Below are positions 1 through 9,496 of a stretch of DNA of 64,000 nucleotides, piece by piece. Under the pieces are notes generated by a model. It was given only the letters and a program-made list of their open reading frames with translations, was not told the DNA's origin and did no database searches. Position numbers and translations under genes: made by a program. How positions within the stretch are numbered: position 1 is the first letter of the stretch; each line of letters opens with the position of its first letter. Source of the stretch: Bacillus sp. F19 (GTDB lineage Bacteria; Bacillota; Bacilli; Bacillales; Bacillaceae); NCBI GenBank assembly GCA_023823795.1, contig CP085710.1, forward strand, positions 1,080,001 to 1,144,000. Reading direction: 5' to 3'.

Positions 1-1
1 T

Positions 2-229
2 GACAAATTATTAAAAGATGCTCAAACAACTTTAGCTAACGATCCAGCTAAACGTTTCGAAGCACTTCAAGAAGCTGAAAAAATTGTATTAGAAGAAGAT
101 GCAGGTATCGCTCCAATGTATCAGCGTGCTTCTAACCTTCTTATCAACAAAAACGTTGAAGGTTTCACTTACCACCTTGTAGGACCTGAATACAGCTACA
201 AGTGGATTAAAATCACTGACGCTGAGTAA
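2..229 (+). CDS. oppA: Oligopeptide ABC transporter substrate-binding lipoprotein, C-terminal end only
   Basis: An open frame runs in from the left edge and ends at TAA 227-229, giving the last 75 residues of a solute-binding protein. The tail reads ...GIAPMYQRASNLLINKNVEG and ends WIKITDAE, which is typical of the end of family-5 (SBP_bac_5) peptide-binding proteins. The next genes are oppB, C, D and F in canonical order, so OppA, the extracytoplasmic peptide receptor anchored as a lipoprotein, is the natural reading. The signal peptide and lipobox lie outside the window. A hairpin terminator follows, as expected where the receptor is made in excess over the permease subunits. Confidence 0.9.
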   Translation, partial: DKLLKDAQTTLANDPAKRFEALQEAEKIVLEEDAGIAPMYQRASNLLINKNVEGFTYHLVGPEYSYKWIKITDAE

Positions 230-275
230 TAGTTATTTACGAAATTAAGGGCGAATGATTCTAATCAAAAAGAAT

Positions 276-308
276 AAAAAGAGAGTATATGCTATATACT
301 CTCTTTTT
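276..308 (+). terminator. Intercistronic terminator/attenuator after oppA
   Basis: Perfect 14-bp inverted repeat (AAAAAGAGAGTATA / TATACTCTCTTTTT, 5-nt loop) ending in a T run, between oppA and oppB. It probably lets only part of transcription continue into oppBCDF. Confidence 0.75.
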
Positions 309-376
309 ACCTGCTATAGAATTGTCGAATTATGTAGATGATTCTGAATTTTCATATAGTTCTAGGAGGTGCACAC

Positions 377-1303
377 ATGGTTAAATATTTGGGCCAACGT
401 ATGATTTATATGCTTATCACTCTTATATTAATTGCTTCATTTACATTTTTCCTTATGAAACTGATCCCCGGTACTCCATTTAATAACGGTAAGTTGTCAG
501 ATGCACAGGTGGAAATCATGAAAGACAAGTATGGGCTCGATCAGCCTGTACCCGTGCAGTATTTTACTTACATGACAAACTTGGCTAAAGGTGATCTTGG
601 AGTATCATTCCAATTTGACAACACTCCGGTTTCAGAGCTGCTTGCTGCTCGCATAGCCCCATCTGCTATCCTCGGATTTCAGGCAATGTTTGTAGGAACG
701 TTATTCGGAATATTTCTTGGTATTGTCGGAGCACTGCGCCAAAACACTTGGGTAGATTATGGTGCAACATTCTTTGCTGTTATCGGTAAATCCATCCCCT
801 CATTTGTTTTTGCCGGTTTATTGCAATATTACGTCGGAGTAAAATTAGGGTGGCTGCCTGTTGCATTCTGGCGCGGACCTGAATACAGCATTTTGCCTAC
901 AATAGCTCTTGCTATGTTCCCAATTGCGATTGCTGCACGTTTTATGAGAACGGAAATGATCGATGTATTAAATTCTGATTATATTACACTTGCAAAAGCA
1001 AAAGGTGCAAGCTACTTTGAAATTGCTTTTAAACATGCCCTTCGAAATGCATTAATTCCAGTTGTAACGGTTTTAGGACCGCTGGCAGTAGGACTCATGA
1101 CAGGATCACTTGTTATTGAGAAAATTTTCTCCGTACCTGGACTTGGAGAACAGTTCGTTAAGTCAATTACAGTGAACGATTACCCTGTCATTATGGGTAC
1201 AACCCTTTTATTTGCTTTCCTATTTGTCTTAATTATTCTTGTTGTCGATATTTTATACGGCATCATTGACCCACGAATTCGTTTAGCGGGAGGTAAAAAA
1301 TAA
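377..1303 (+). CDS. oppB: Oligopeptide ABC transporter permease OppB
   Basis: Integral membrane subunit of the Opp importer, 308 aa. I chose ATG 377 rather than the longer frame opening at 338, because AGGAGGT (364-370) sits correctly upstream of 377 and the protein then begins MVKYLGQRMIYMLITL like known OppB proteins. The N-terminal membrane helix, a periplasm-facing loop with a GLDQPVPVQY stretch and the C-terminal BPD_transp_1 domain with the EAA-type loop (LAKAKGASYFEIAFKHALRN) are all visible. It overlaps oppC by one base (TAATG), indicating translational coupling. It forms the translocation pore with OppC, energised by OppD and OppF. Confidence 0.95.
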   Translation: MVKYLGQRMIYMLITLILIASFTFFLMKLIPGTPFNNGKLSDAQVEIMKDKYGLDQPVPVQYFTYMTNLAKGDLGVSFQFDNTPVSELLAARIAPSAILGFQAMFVGTLFGIFLGIVGALRQNTWVDYGATFFAVIGKSIPSFVFAGLLQYYVGVKLGWLPVAFWRGPEYSILPTIALAMFPIAIAARFMRTEMIDVLNSDYITLAKAKGASYFEIAFKHALRNALIPVVTVLGPLAVGLMTGSLVIEKIFSVPGLGEQFVKSITVNDYPVIMGTTLLFAFLFVLIILVVDILYGIIDPRIRLAGGKK

Positions 1304-2325
1304 TGGCACAAAAAGAACTCAGCAAAGAATTATTTCAACCCGCTAAAATTGATTCTTCAAAGAGTGAAGAAATAAATAAGCCGAGTCTCAATTATTGGCA
1401 GGATGCATGGCTTCGAGTAAGAAAGAATAAAGCTGCCGTTTTCAGTTTAATTGTAATTGTTCTCTTAACTCTTTTAGCATTTATCGGGCCTGCTGTCAGC
1501 GGATACGACTCAGCCCGTCAAAAAGCAACACATGCTAATTTGCCTCCTCGTATTCAAGGTCTTGAAAACATCAGCTGGCTGCCTTTTGATGGAACAAGAA
1601 CTCTTAATAATGGTGAGGAAATAAATATTTATGAACAGAAACAAATTAAAGAATATTACTGGCTTGGAACAGATAACCTGGGCCGTGATCAGTTTACCCG
1701 CATCTGGAAAGGGACACAAATCTCTCTATATATTGCCTTTTTAGCTGCATTTATCGATATGATCATCGGTGTAGCTTACGGTGCAATCTCCGGTTACTTT
1801 GGAGGACGTATTGATAACGTCATGCAGCGTATCATCGAAGTTCTGATGGGGATACCGAACCTTGTTGTCGTTATACTCATGATTTTAATTTTAAAACCTG
1901 GTATTATCTCCATCACAGTTGCATTAACCATAACTGGCTGGGTTGGAATGGCCAGGGTCGTTCGTGCACAAGTTCTTAAACTTAAGAATCAGGAATTCGT
2001 ACTGGCATCGAGAACACTTGGTGCAAGTCATGGAAAAATTATCTTTAAACATCTTATTCCAAACTTAGTTGGGGTAATAATCATCAATACAATGTTTACC
2101 ATACCGAATGCTATTTTCTTCGAGGCGTTCTTAAGCTTCATCGGACTTGGATTACAGGATCCTCTTGCCTCTCTAGGAACGTTAATTGATGAAGGGTTTA
2201 AATCAATGAGAGCATTCCCTTATCAAATGATTTACCCGGCAATCGTAATCAGTGTCATTATGGTTGCATTTAACATGATTGCAGATGGACTGCGCGATGC
2301 GCTGGATCCTAAGATGAGAGACTAG
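1303..2325 (+). CDS. oppC: Oligopeptide ABC transporter permease OppC
   Basis: Second membrane subunit of the Opp importer, 340 aa. It has the OppC N-terminal domain (first membrane helix around residues 43-65), the LGTDNLGRDQFTRIWKGT motif that precedes the permease domain, and the EAA loop ASRTLGASHGKIIFKHLIPN near residue 230 that docks on the ATPases. The start overlaps the oppB stop (TAATG). The C-terminal end is DGLRDALDPKMRD. OppD follows after 21 bp. Confidence 0.95.
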   Translation: MAQKELSKELFQPAKIDSSKSEEINKPSLNYWQDAWLRVRKNKAAVFSLIVIVLLTLLAFIGPAVSGYDSARQKATHANLPPRIQGLENISWLPFDGTRTLNNGEEINIYEQKQIKEYYWLGTDNLGRDQFTRIWKGTQISLYIAFLAAFIDMIIGVAYGAISGYFGGRIDNVMQRIIEVLMGIPNLVVVILMILILKPGIISITVALTITGWVGMARVVRAQVLKLKNQEFVLASRTLGASHGKIIFKHLIPNLVGVIIINTMFTIPNAIFFEAFLSFIGLGLQDPLASLGTLIDEGFKSMRAFPYQMIYPAIVISVIMVAFNMIADGLRDALDPKMRD

Positions 2326-2346
2326 AAAAAGGCAGGTGACCCAAAG

Positions 2347-3390
2347 ATGGAAAAAATATTAGAAGTAAAAGATTTGCATATTTCGTTCCACACGTTTGCA
2401 GGAGAAGTACAAGCCATTCGCGGTGTGGACTTTGACTTGAAAAAAGGGGAAACTCTGGCGATTGTAGGAGAATCAGGCTCTGGTAAATCAGTTACAACAA
2501 AGTCCATCATGCGTTTATTGCCTGAGAGCAACTCTGAAATCAAAAAAGGTGAAATCCTCTTTAATGGAAAGAACTTAGCTTCATTAACGGATAAGCAAAT
2601 GCAGAAGATCCGCGGTAAAGATATTTCGATGATCTTCCAGGATCCTATGACATCTTTAAATCCGACAATGATTGTTGGAAAGCAAATTATGGAACCTATT
2701 GTAAAGCACCAGAATATGAGCAAAGCACAGGCGAAGGAAAGAGCGATTGACCTTCTGCGTCTTGTTGGAATTCCAAAGCCTGAACTGCGCTTCAAACAAT
2801 ATCCCCATCAGTTCTCGGGCGGTATGAGACAGAGGGTTGTTATTGCTATCGCGCTTGCATGTAATCCGAAAGTTTTAATTGCGGACGAGCCTACTACCGC
2901 TCTTGATGTTACGATTCAGGCGCAGATTCTTGAGCTAATGAAGGATCTGCAAAAGAAAATTGACACATCGATCATTTTCATTACCCACGATCTTGGAGTA
3001 GTTGCAAATGTAGCTGATCGTGTAGCGGTTATGTACGGAGGGAAAATCATCGAGATTGGCACAGTAGATGAGATTTTCTACAATCCGCAGCATCCGTATA
3101 CTTGGGGCTTAATCAGTTCAATGCCGAGCCTTGATTCGCAAGATCAGGAGCTGTATGCGATACCTGGAACGCCTCCAAACTTATTGCATCCTCCAAAAGG
3201 CGACGCTTTTGCACCGCGTAACGAATATGCTATGCAAATCGATTTAGAAGAACAGCCGCCAATGTTTAAAGTATCTGATACACATTATGCTGCAACTTGG
3301 CTGCTTCATCCTGATGCACCAAAGGTTGAACCGCCTGCAGCGGTAAAACTTCGTCAGCGCAAGTTCCCTGAAATGAAGGAGGGAAAGTAA
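2347..3390 (+). CDS. oppD: Oligopeptide ABC transporter ATP-binding protein OppD
   Basis: Cytoplasmic ATPase of the Opp importer, 347 aa. Visible are Walker A GESGSGKS (about residues 41-48), the Q loop in MIFQDPMTSLNP, the ABC signature SGGMRQR (about 157-163), Walker B VLIADEPTTALD and the H loop THD. The C-terminal oligopeptide/dipeptide extension (about 270-347, SMPSLDSQDQELYAIPGTPP) is characteristic of peptide and nickel transporters. Three bases separate it from oppF. Confidence 0.95.
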   Translation: MEKILEVKDLHISFHTFAGEVQAIRGVDFDLKKGETLAIVGESGSGKSVTTKSIMRLLPESNSEIKKGEILFNGKNLASLTDKQMQKIRGKDISMIFQDPMTSLNPTMIVGKQIMEPIVKHQNMSKAQAKERAIDLLRLVGIPKPELRFKQYPHQFSGGMRQRVVIAIALACNPKVLIADEPTTALDVTIQAQILELMKDLQKKIDTSIIFITHDLGVVANVADRVAVMYGGKIIEIGTVDEIFYNPQHPYTWGLISSMPSLDSQDQELYAIPGTPPNLLHPPKGDAFAPRNEYAMQIDLEEQPPMFKVSDTHYAATWLLHPDAPKVEPPAAVKLRQRKFPEMKEGK

Positions 3391-3393
3391 GAG

Positions 3394-4332
3394 ATGGAAA
3401 GAGAAAAACTTCTTGAGGTTAAAAACCTAAAACAGCACTTTAATGTAGGGAAAGCAAATGAAGTAAAAGCAGTTGATAATATTTCATTTGATATCTATAA
3501 AGGTGAGACTCTTGGCCTTGTTGGTGAATCAGGCTGCGGAAAGTCTACGACCGGCCGTTCAATTATCCGTTTATACGACGCTACAGACGGTGAAGTAAAG
3601 TTTAATGGCGTAAATGTTCACGGAAAAAAATCCAAAAGCGAGCTGAAAACCTTTAATCGTAAAATGCAGATGATTTTCCAAGATCCATACGCTTCCTTAA
3701 ACCCGCGCATGAAAGTATCTGACGTTATTGCCGAGGGAATAGATATCCATGGTCTGGCAAAGTCCGATAAAGAGCGGATGGAAAGAGTGTACGAACTTCT
3801 TGAAACAGTAGGTCTTAACCGTGAGCATGCAAACCGTTTTCCTCATGAATTCAGCGGCGGACAGCGCCAGCGTATCGGAATCGCGCGTGCACTTGCAGTT
3901 GATCCGGACTTCATTATTGCAGATGAGCCAATCTCTGCTTTAGATGTATCGATTCAGGCACAAGTAGTAAACTTAATGAGGAATCTGCAAAAAGAAAAAG
4001 GACTTACGTATCTATTTATTGCGCATGACCTTTCAATGGTAAAATACATCAGCGACCGCATCGGTGTAATGTATTTCGGCAAGCTGGTTGAGCTTGCAGA
4101 CGCAGAAGAGCTTTATAACAATCCGATTCATCCGTATACTCAAGCTTTGCTTTCTGCTATACCGCTTCCGGACCCTGATTATGAGCGCACTCGTGTAAGA
4201 AAGAAATACGACCCGGCTCAGCATCAGTATACAGAAGGAGATCAGCCGCAGTTCCGCGAAGTAAAACCAGGCCATTTCGTGATGTGTTCAGAAGCTGAAT
4301 TCAAGCAGTACAAAACTTTATATGCAAAATAA
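3394..4332 (+). CDS. oppF: Oligopeptide ABC transporter ATP-binding protein OppF
   Basis: Second ATPase of the Opp importer, 312 aa. Walker A GESGCGKS (about residues 44-51), Q loop [13 protein letters not shown], signature SGGQRQR, Walker [13 protein letters not shown] and H loop AHD are present, followed by the short peptide-transporter C-terminal extension. It is the last gene of the opp operon, with a strong terminator immediately after the stop. In Bacillus this operon feeds peptides for nutrition and imports signalling peptides that act on competence and sporulation. Confidence 0.95.
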   Translation: MEREKLLEVKNLKQHFNVGKANEVKAVDNISFDIYKGETLGLVGESGCGKSTTGRSIIRLYDATDGEVKFNGVNVHGKKSKSELKTFNRKMQMIFQDPYASLNPRMKVSDVIAEGIDIHGLAKSDKERMERVYELLETVGLNREHANRFPHEFSGGQRQRIGIARALAVDPDFIIADEPISALDVSIQAQVVNLMRNLQKEKGLTYLFIAHDLSMVKYISDRIGVMYFGKLVELADAEELYNNPIHPYTQALLSAIPLPDPDYERTRVRKKYDPAQHQYTEGDQPQFREVKPGHFVMCSEAEFKQYKTLYAK

Positions 4333-4338
4333 TGAAAT

Positions 4339-4370
4339 GTGATCTCATGAACTGAGATCACTTTTTGTTT
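4339..4370 (+). terminator. Terminator of the opp operon
   Basis: Hairpin with arms GTGATCTCA / TGAGATCAC and a TGAAC loop, followed by TTTTTGTTTTG. It starts 6 bp after the oppF stop. Confidence 0.9.
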
Positions 4371-4499
4371 TGTGTAAAAAGCATGAGGAATGGCAGCAGA
4401 AAGATGTTGAAAATTGTCAAAATAATTCCCAATACATGTATGAACATCCTGATTTTTCATTTATAATGAGGACAGATCAGCAAATGGAGGGTGTTAATC

Positions 4500-5705
4500 G
4501 TGGCTTTTTTACAAAAGATTGTACCTGTATTCCTACTGGCAAGCTCTATAGCTGCAGCAGGAGCAGGCAATCAGACACAGGCAGAAACAGGGTTAGTTGC
4601 AGCTGCACACGATAGTAAAGAACTTGTGTATCAAAAGAAAGAACTCCCGGAATCGATGCCCCGTTTTGTTTTTGACTCGGGACTGAACTTTGAATATCCA
4701 GATGCAATCAGAGGAATCTACGTGACGGGTCATTCCGCCGGCGGCAGTAAATTTGCACAGCTGACAAAGCTAATGGATTCAACCGATCTAAACGCAATGG
4801 TTATTGATGTGAAAGATGATTATGGAAATTTAACTTACCGCCCTGATCCATCTTCTCCTTATTACGATATTAGTCATCAATACATAAAAGATCCGCGGGC
4901 GATGCTGAAAGAACTTGAGAAAAAGAAAATCTATCCGATTGCGAGAATTGTTGTGTTTAAGGACTCGGTTCTCGCAAACAAAAAGCCGGAATGGTCTTTT
5001 AAAGATGGAAACAGCGTCTGGAAGAACGGGCGAGGAGAGTCATTTGTCAACCCATTTGTAAAAGAAGTATGGGATTACAATGTTCAGATTGCGATTGAAG
5101 CTGCAAAGCTCGGTTTTCAGGAGATTCAATTTGATTACGTCCGTTTTCCTGAAGGATTTGAGAATAAAGACGCCACGCTAAAATACAGCCACGGTGATTA
5201 TACAGATACAAAACAGGATAATGTTCAAAAGCGTGTAACAGCGGTAACGGACTTTGTTGAATACGCGAGGGAAAAATTGAAACCTTATGGCGTTAAAACC
5301 TCAGTTGATATCTTTGGATATACAGCTACATTGCCCGAAGCACCGGGTATTGGCCAAAACTTTACAAAGATCTCAAACCATGTTGATGTTATATCATCGA
5401 TGATTTATCCCAGTCACTGGACGGCCTATTTTGGAATTGAGAAGCCCGACTTAAAACCATACGAACTCATTTCAGAATATGCCAAGCTTGAAAATAAAAA
5501 GCTTGATGAGCTGAAAACAAGACCAGTGTCACGGCCATGGCTTCAGGATTTTACGGCTTCATGGCTCGGCAGCGGAAACTACAAAAAGTATGGAAAAGAA
5601 GATATAGAAGCTCAAATCAAGGCATTGAATGATCAGGGGATAAAAGAGTACCTTCTGTGGAATGCCGGAAATAACTATACAAAAGGCGTAGATTACACGC
5701 CTTAA
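4500..5705 (+). CDS. Secreted putative glycoside hydrolase (DUF4015 family)
   Basis: 401 aa. I place the start at GTG 4500 because TGGAGG (4484-4490) is 9 nt upstream. The in-frame GTG 4491 directly abuts that site. The N-terminus (MAFLQKIVPVFLLASSIAAAGAG) is a typical Sec signal peptide. The remainder matches the DUF4015 TIM-barrel glycosidase-like family: GIYVTGHSAGG near residue 75, AMVIDVKDDYGNL, and the acidic strand EIQFDYVRFPEG near residue 215. The substrate is unknown, and a cell-wall or exopolysaccharide role is inference. The gene stands alone between the opp terminator and the head hairpin of the first tandem array, which appears to serve as its terminator. Confidence 0.8.
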   Translation: MAFLQKIVPVFLLASSIAAAGAGNQTQAETGLVAAAHDSKELVYQKKELPESMPRFVFDSGLNFEYPDAIRGIYVTGHSAGGSKFAQLTKLMDSTDLNAMVIDVKDDYGNLTYRPDPSSPYYDISHQYIKDPRAMLKELEKKKIYPIARIVVFKDSVLANKKPEWSFKDGNSVWKNGRGESFVNPFVKEVWDYNVQIAIEAAKLGFQEIQFDYVRFPEGFENKDATLKYSHGDYTDTKQDNVQKRVTAVTDFVEYAREKLKPYGVKTSVDIFGYTATLPEAPGIGQNFTKISNHVDVISSMIYPSHWTAYFGIEKPDLKPYELISEYAKLENKKLDELKTRPVSRPWLQDFTASWLGSGNYKKYGKEDIEAQIKALNDQGIKEYLLWNAGNNYTKGVDYTP

Positions 5706-5751
5706 TTTATCAGTCACCGCGAATTTAAATAACTGGTTTCTTTTTGATCGT

Positions 5752-5826
5752 GAAAACAGCAAAATATAGAAGTAAACGGATACTAAATTGCCCTGCAATT
5801 TGTATCCGTTTTTTATTGTTCGGGGC
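5752..5826 (+). terminator. Array-head hairpin H1 (conserved with 36441-36513 and 61256-61332)
   Basis: Two-part hairpin: outer arms AAACGGATAC / GTATCCGTTT, inner arms AAATTGC / GCAATTT, then TTTTTATTG. It begins with GAAAACAGCAAAATA and ends with GGGGC, and the same layout is found at the two other arrays. It starts 46 bp after the glycosidase stop codon and looks like a rho-independent terminator. The flanking conservation goes well beyond what a terminator needs. Confidence 0.8.
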
Positions 5827-5840
5827 ATCAAACTTACGCA

Positions 5841-8134
5841 ATGAGTACCGAAAACCCTGGAGTAGTCCTGTTTCAGGGCAACAACCGCACCCTATGAGTA
5901 CCGAAAACCCTGGAGTAGTCCTGTTTCAGGGCAACAACCGCACCCTATGAGTACCGAAAAATCTGGAGTATGCCTGTTTCAGGGCAACAACCGGACTCTA
6001 TGAGTACCCAAAACCCTGGAGTATGCCTGATTCAGGGCAACAACCGCACCCTATGAGTACCCAAAACCCTGGAGCAGCCCTGTTTCAGGGTATCAACTGC
6101 ACTCAATGAGTATCCAAATCCAGGATTGAGCCTGAAAAGGGGAATCATATGGACTCTATGAGTACCCAAATCCAGGATTGAGCCAAAAAAGAGGAATCAT
6201 ACGCACTCAATGAGTATCCAAATCCAGGATTGAGCCTGAAAAGGGGAATCATACGCACTCAATGAGTATCCAACTCCAGGATTGAGCCTGAAAAGAGGAA
6301 TCATATGGACCCTATGAGTACCCAAATCCAGAATTGAGCCAAAAAAGAGGAATCATACGCACTCAATGAGTATCCAACTCCAGGATTGAGCCTGAAAAGG
6401 GGAATCATACGCACTCTATGAGTACCCAAATCCAGGAGTGAGCCAAAAAAGAGGAATCATACGCACCCTTTGAGTATCCAACTCCAGGATTGAGCCAAAA
6501 AAGAGGAATCATACGCACTCAATGAGTATCCAACTCCAGGATTGAGCCAAAAAAGAGGAATCATACGCACTCAATGAGTACCCAAATCCAGGATTGAGCC
6601 TGAAAAGGGGAATCATACGCACTCAATGAGTATCCAAATCCAGGATTGAGCCTGAAAAGGGGAATCATACGCACCCTATGAGTACCCAAATCCAGGATTG
6701 AGCCTGAAAAGGGGAATCAACCGCACCCTATGAGTACCCAAATCCAGGATTGAGCCTGAAAAGGGGAATCAACCGCACCCTATGAGTACCCAAATCCAGG
6801 ATTGAGCCAAAAAAGGGGAATCATACGCACTCAATGAGTACCCAAATCCAGGATTGAGCCTGAAAAGGGGAATCATACGCACCCTATGAGTATCCAAATC
6901 CAGGATTGAGCCAAAAAAGGGGAATCATACGCACTCAATGAGTATCCAAATCCAGGAGTGAGCCAAAAAAGAGGAATCATACGCACTCTATGAGTACCCA
7001 ACTCCAGGATTGAGCCTGAAAAGGGGAATCATACGCACACTATGAGTACCCAAATCCAGGATTGAGCCTGAAAAGGGGAATCATACGCACCCTATGAGTA
7101 TCCAACTCCAGGATTGACCCAAAAAAGAGGAATCATAAGCACTCAATGAGTACCCAAATCCAAGATTGAGCCAAAAAAGGGGAATCATACGCACTCAATG
7201 AGTATCCAAATCCAGAATTGAGCCAAAAAAGAGGAATCATACGCACTCAATGAGTATCCAAATCCAGGATTGAGCCTGAAAAGGGGAATCATACGCACTC
7301 TATGAGTATCCAAATCCAGGATTGAGCCTGAAAAGGGGAATCATACGCACCCAATGAGTACCCAAATCCAGGATTGAGCCTGAAAAGGGGAATCAACCGC
7401 ACCCTATGAGTACCCAAATCCAGGATTGAGCCAAAAAAGGGGAATCAAACGCACCCAATGAGTACCCAACTCCAGGATTGAGCCTGAAAAGGGGAATCAT
7501 ACGCACTCTATGAGTACCCAAATCCAGGATTGAGCCAAAAAAGAGGAATCAAACGCACCCTATGAGTACCCAAATCCAGGAGTGAGCCAAAAAAGAGGAA
7601 TCATACGCACTCAATGAGTATCCAAATCCAGGATTGAGCCAAAAAAGAGGAATCAAACGCACCCTATGAGTACCCAAATCCAGGAGTGAGCCAAAAAAGA
7701 GGAATCATACGCACTCAATGAGTATCCAAATCCAGGATTGAGCCAAAAAAGAGGAATCATACGCACTCAATGAGTATCCAAATCCAGGATTGAGCCAAAA
7801 AAGAGGAATCATACGCACCCTATGAGTACCCAAATCCAGAAGTGAGCCAAAAAAGAGGAATCATACGCACTCAATGAGTATCCAAATCCAGGATTGAGCC
7901 AAAAAAGAGGAATCATACGCACCCTATGAGTATCCAAATCCAGGATTGAGCCAAAAAAGGGGAATCATACGCACCCTATGAGTACCCAACTCCAGGATTG
8001 AGCCAAAAAAGGGGAATCATACGCACCCTATGAGTACCCAAATCCAGGATTGAGCCTGAAAAGGGGAATCATACGCACCCTATGAGTACCCAAAACCCTG
8101 AAGTATGCCTGTTTCAGAGCAACAACCGCACTCT
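5841..8134 (+). repeat. Tandem array 1: about 44 direct repeats of 52-53 bp
   Basis: Directly repeated units with no unique spacers. Five 53-bp units come first (5841-6105; ATGAGTACCGAAAACCCTGG followed later by a CAGGGCAACAACCGCACC segment). Then come 38 units of exactly 52 bp (6106-8081; begin ATGAGTACCCAAATCCAGG and end ATACGCACCCT or ATACGCACTCA). One more 53-bp unit of the outer type closes the array (8082-8134), and a decayed unit follows. The 53-bp units carry a CCCTG...CAGGG inverted repeat, and many 52-bp units carry CAGG-N6-CCTG. The period is not a multiple of 3 and stops occur in all frames, so it is not coding. The nested layout suggests that inner units were amplified within an older array. 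Confidence 0.95.
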
Positions 8135-8293
8135 ATTATTAACCCAAATTCACGATTATAAAAAGTTGGGACTAAACGATTTTTATCCTGAACAATTTCT
8201 ATAATACCTTCATTTTCAACGGGATTTTATGGTGTTCTCCTCTTAAACGGATCCTGTAAGCATATAAGGATTTTTTTACTTAAATTTGAAGTG

Positions 8294-8320
8294 AAAAAAC
8301 CGGTCACGGCCGGTTTTCTT
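8294..8320 (-). terminator. Terminator of the small membrane-protein gene
   Basis: On the minus strand AAAACCGG / CCGGTTTT arms with a short loop run into TTTTTTC, just past the stop of the gene at 8331-8528. Confidence 0.8.
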
Positions 8321-8330
8321 CCATTAAATA

Positions 8331-8528
8331 TTATCTTCGTCTGCCGCCGACTTTTCGCCACCCTGCCTGGGTTTTTAAAGTATGTTCAACGTTTTCATTT
8401 TTCTTTTTTCCGCTGAAGATGGTTTCTCCGATTCCATTTGTTATGACTCCCATTAAAGCTGTTATTCCAATAACCAATACAGCAACAAGCAGAAAATCGA
8501 ACGCATATTCAAACAAAATCCTCACCAT
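8331..8528 (-). CDS. Small membrane protein of unknown function
   Basis: 65 aa. One long hydrophobic segment (FDFLLVAVLVIGITALMGVI, about residues 9-28) is followed by a basic tail (GKKKNENVEH ... GWRKVGGRRR). The ribosome site is weak (AATGGG just before the ATG), and an in-frame GTG at the next codon is possible. It has its own terminator and faces the tandem array. I do not recognise the family. The hydrophobic core plus highly basic C-terminus supports a real small inner-membrane protein, but no function can be assigned. Confidence 0.6.
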   Translation of the reverse strand: MVRILFEYAFDFLLVAVLVIGITALMGVITNGIGETIFSGKKKNENVEHTLKTQAGWRKVGGRRR

Positions 8529-8635
8529 CCCATTATTTACTTATAATTTTATAGTAGCTCATGTTTAACACTAAGGAAAGAGGGTATATTTAATTTAGAA
8601 AGAAATGAACGTTAAAACGTGCAAGGAGCGGGTCA

Positions 8636-9214
8636 ATGAACTGGTATGAGAAATTAAATCAATACTTTCCTATTGAGGAAATGAAATCTAAAGAACATAT
8701 TGAAACTCTCTTGAAAGAGCGTGGTGATATTTATCATAAAGATGAAGGAGAACATCATGTTCTTATGTATGCGGAATTAGAAGATTTCATCTTTATTGAC
8801 TACTTGTTTGTATCGAAAAAAGCAAGAGGACAGGGTCTTGGACATAAGCTGATTTCAAATTTAAAAGAATTAGGAAAACCAATTATTCTAGAGGTGGAAC
8901 CCGTGGATGAAGATATTCTTGATACGGGCAAGCGCTTAAAGTTTTATCAGCGAGAAGGATTTCAGCATGCAAAATCAATCGGATACAGAAGAAAGTCGCT
9001 TGCTACAAACGAAGTGAATGCAATGGAAATTCTTTATTGGTCCCCTGAAGATGCTTCTGAAGAATTAATATATGAAGCAATGAAAAAGACATACTTAATG
9101 ATTCATACTTATAAAGATAAAGAATTTTACGGTAAAGAATATCAGGATGTACAGGAAGTTTTATCCATGCAGGAGCAGGATAATCAGAAAGATATTTTCG
9201 ATGGACTGGATTAA
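8636..9214 (+). CDS. yjbC: GNAT family N-acetyltransferase YjbC
   Basis: 192 aa with a GNAT core: DYLFVSKKARGQGLGHKLI (about residues 60-80) is the acetyl-CoA-binding motif A, followed by LKFYQREGFQ (motif B). The C-terminal third is acidic and outside the core. An AAGGAG site precedes the ATG. In B. subtilis yjbC lies directly upstream of spx and the two can be co-transcribed, and the same order is seen here. The acceptor substrate is unknown. Confidence 0.85.
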   Translation: MNWYEKLNQYFPIEEMKSKEHIETLLKERGDIYHKDEGEHHVLMYAELEDFIFIDYLFVSKKARGQGLGHKLISNLKELGKPIILEVEPVDEDILDTGKRLKFYQREGFQHAKSIGYRRKSLATNEVNAMEILYWSPEDASEELIYEAMKKTYLMIHTYKDKEFYGKEYQDVQEVLSMQEQDNQKDIFDGLD

Positions 9215-9382
9215 TTGAGAATCAGATGACCGCATTCAGAGGGATGAATGCTGCTGAAAGAACAGGGATTTAGAGTGAACTTGATAAAAGCAGTAAATAT
9301 AATCCTTCAATTTTTACGGAATTGTAACTGTTTTGTCAAACATTTGTATTTAAAAAGTGTATACTTACTTACTTTTCTATAG

Positions 9383-9450
9383 TATAATTCGTTATAGATA
9401 TTACTTAATTGTAGTAATTTCAATTTGAACACAAAGTAATACTTATTACT
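9383..9450 (+). promoter_or_regulatory. spx leader: -10 element and two ATTACT/AGTAAT palindromes
   Basis: TATAAT lies at 9383-9388. Downstream are ATTACT-N7-AGTAAT (9400-9418) and AGTAAT-N4-ATTACT (9435-9450). The first contains TACT-N7-AGTA, the spacing of the YodB operator known at the B. subtilis spx P3 promoter. The spacer bases agree only partly with that consensus. I see no convincing -35, and the regulator is inferred. Confidence 0.45.
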
Positions 9451-9496
9451 ATTATAAGCAGTCTGCTCATTTTACACAAAAAGGAGTGAAAGGTTT

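Noticed and set aside
5744-5950. 68-aa ORF through hairpin H1 and the first repeats
   Set aside because: No ribosome site, and the frame runs through a terminator and into non-coding repeats whose period is not a multiple of three.
5841-8134. CRISPR array
   Set aside because: Units are near-identical over all 52 bp, with no unique spacers, and no cas genes are present in the window.
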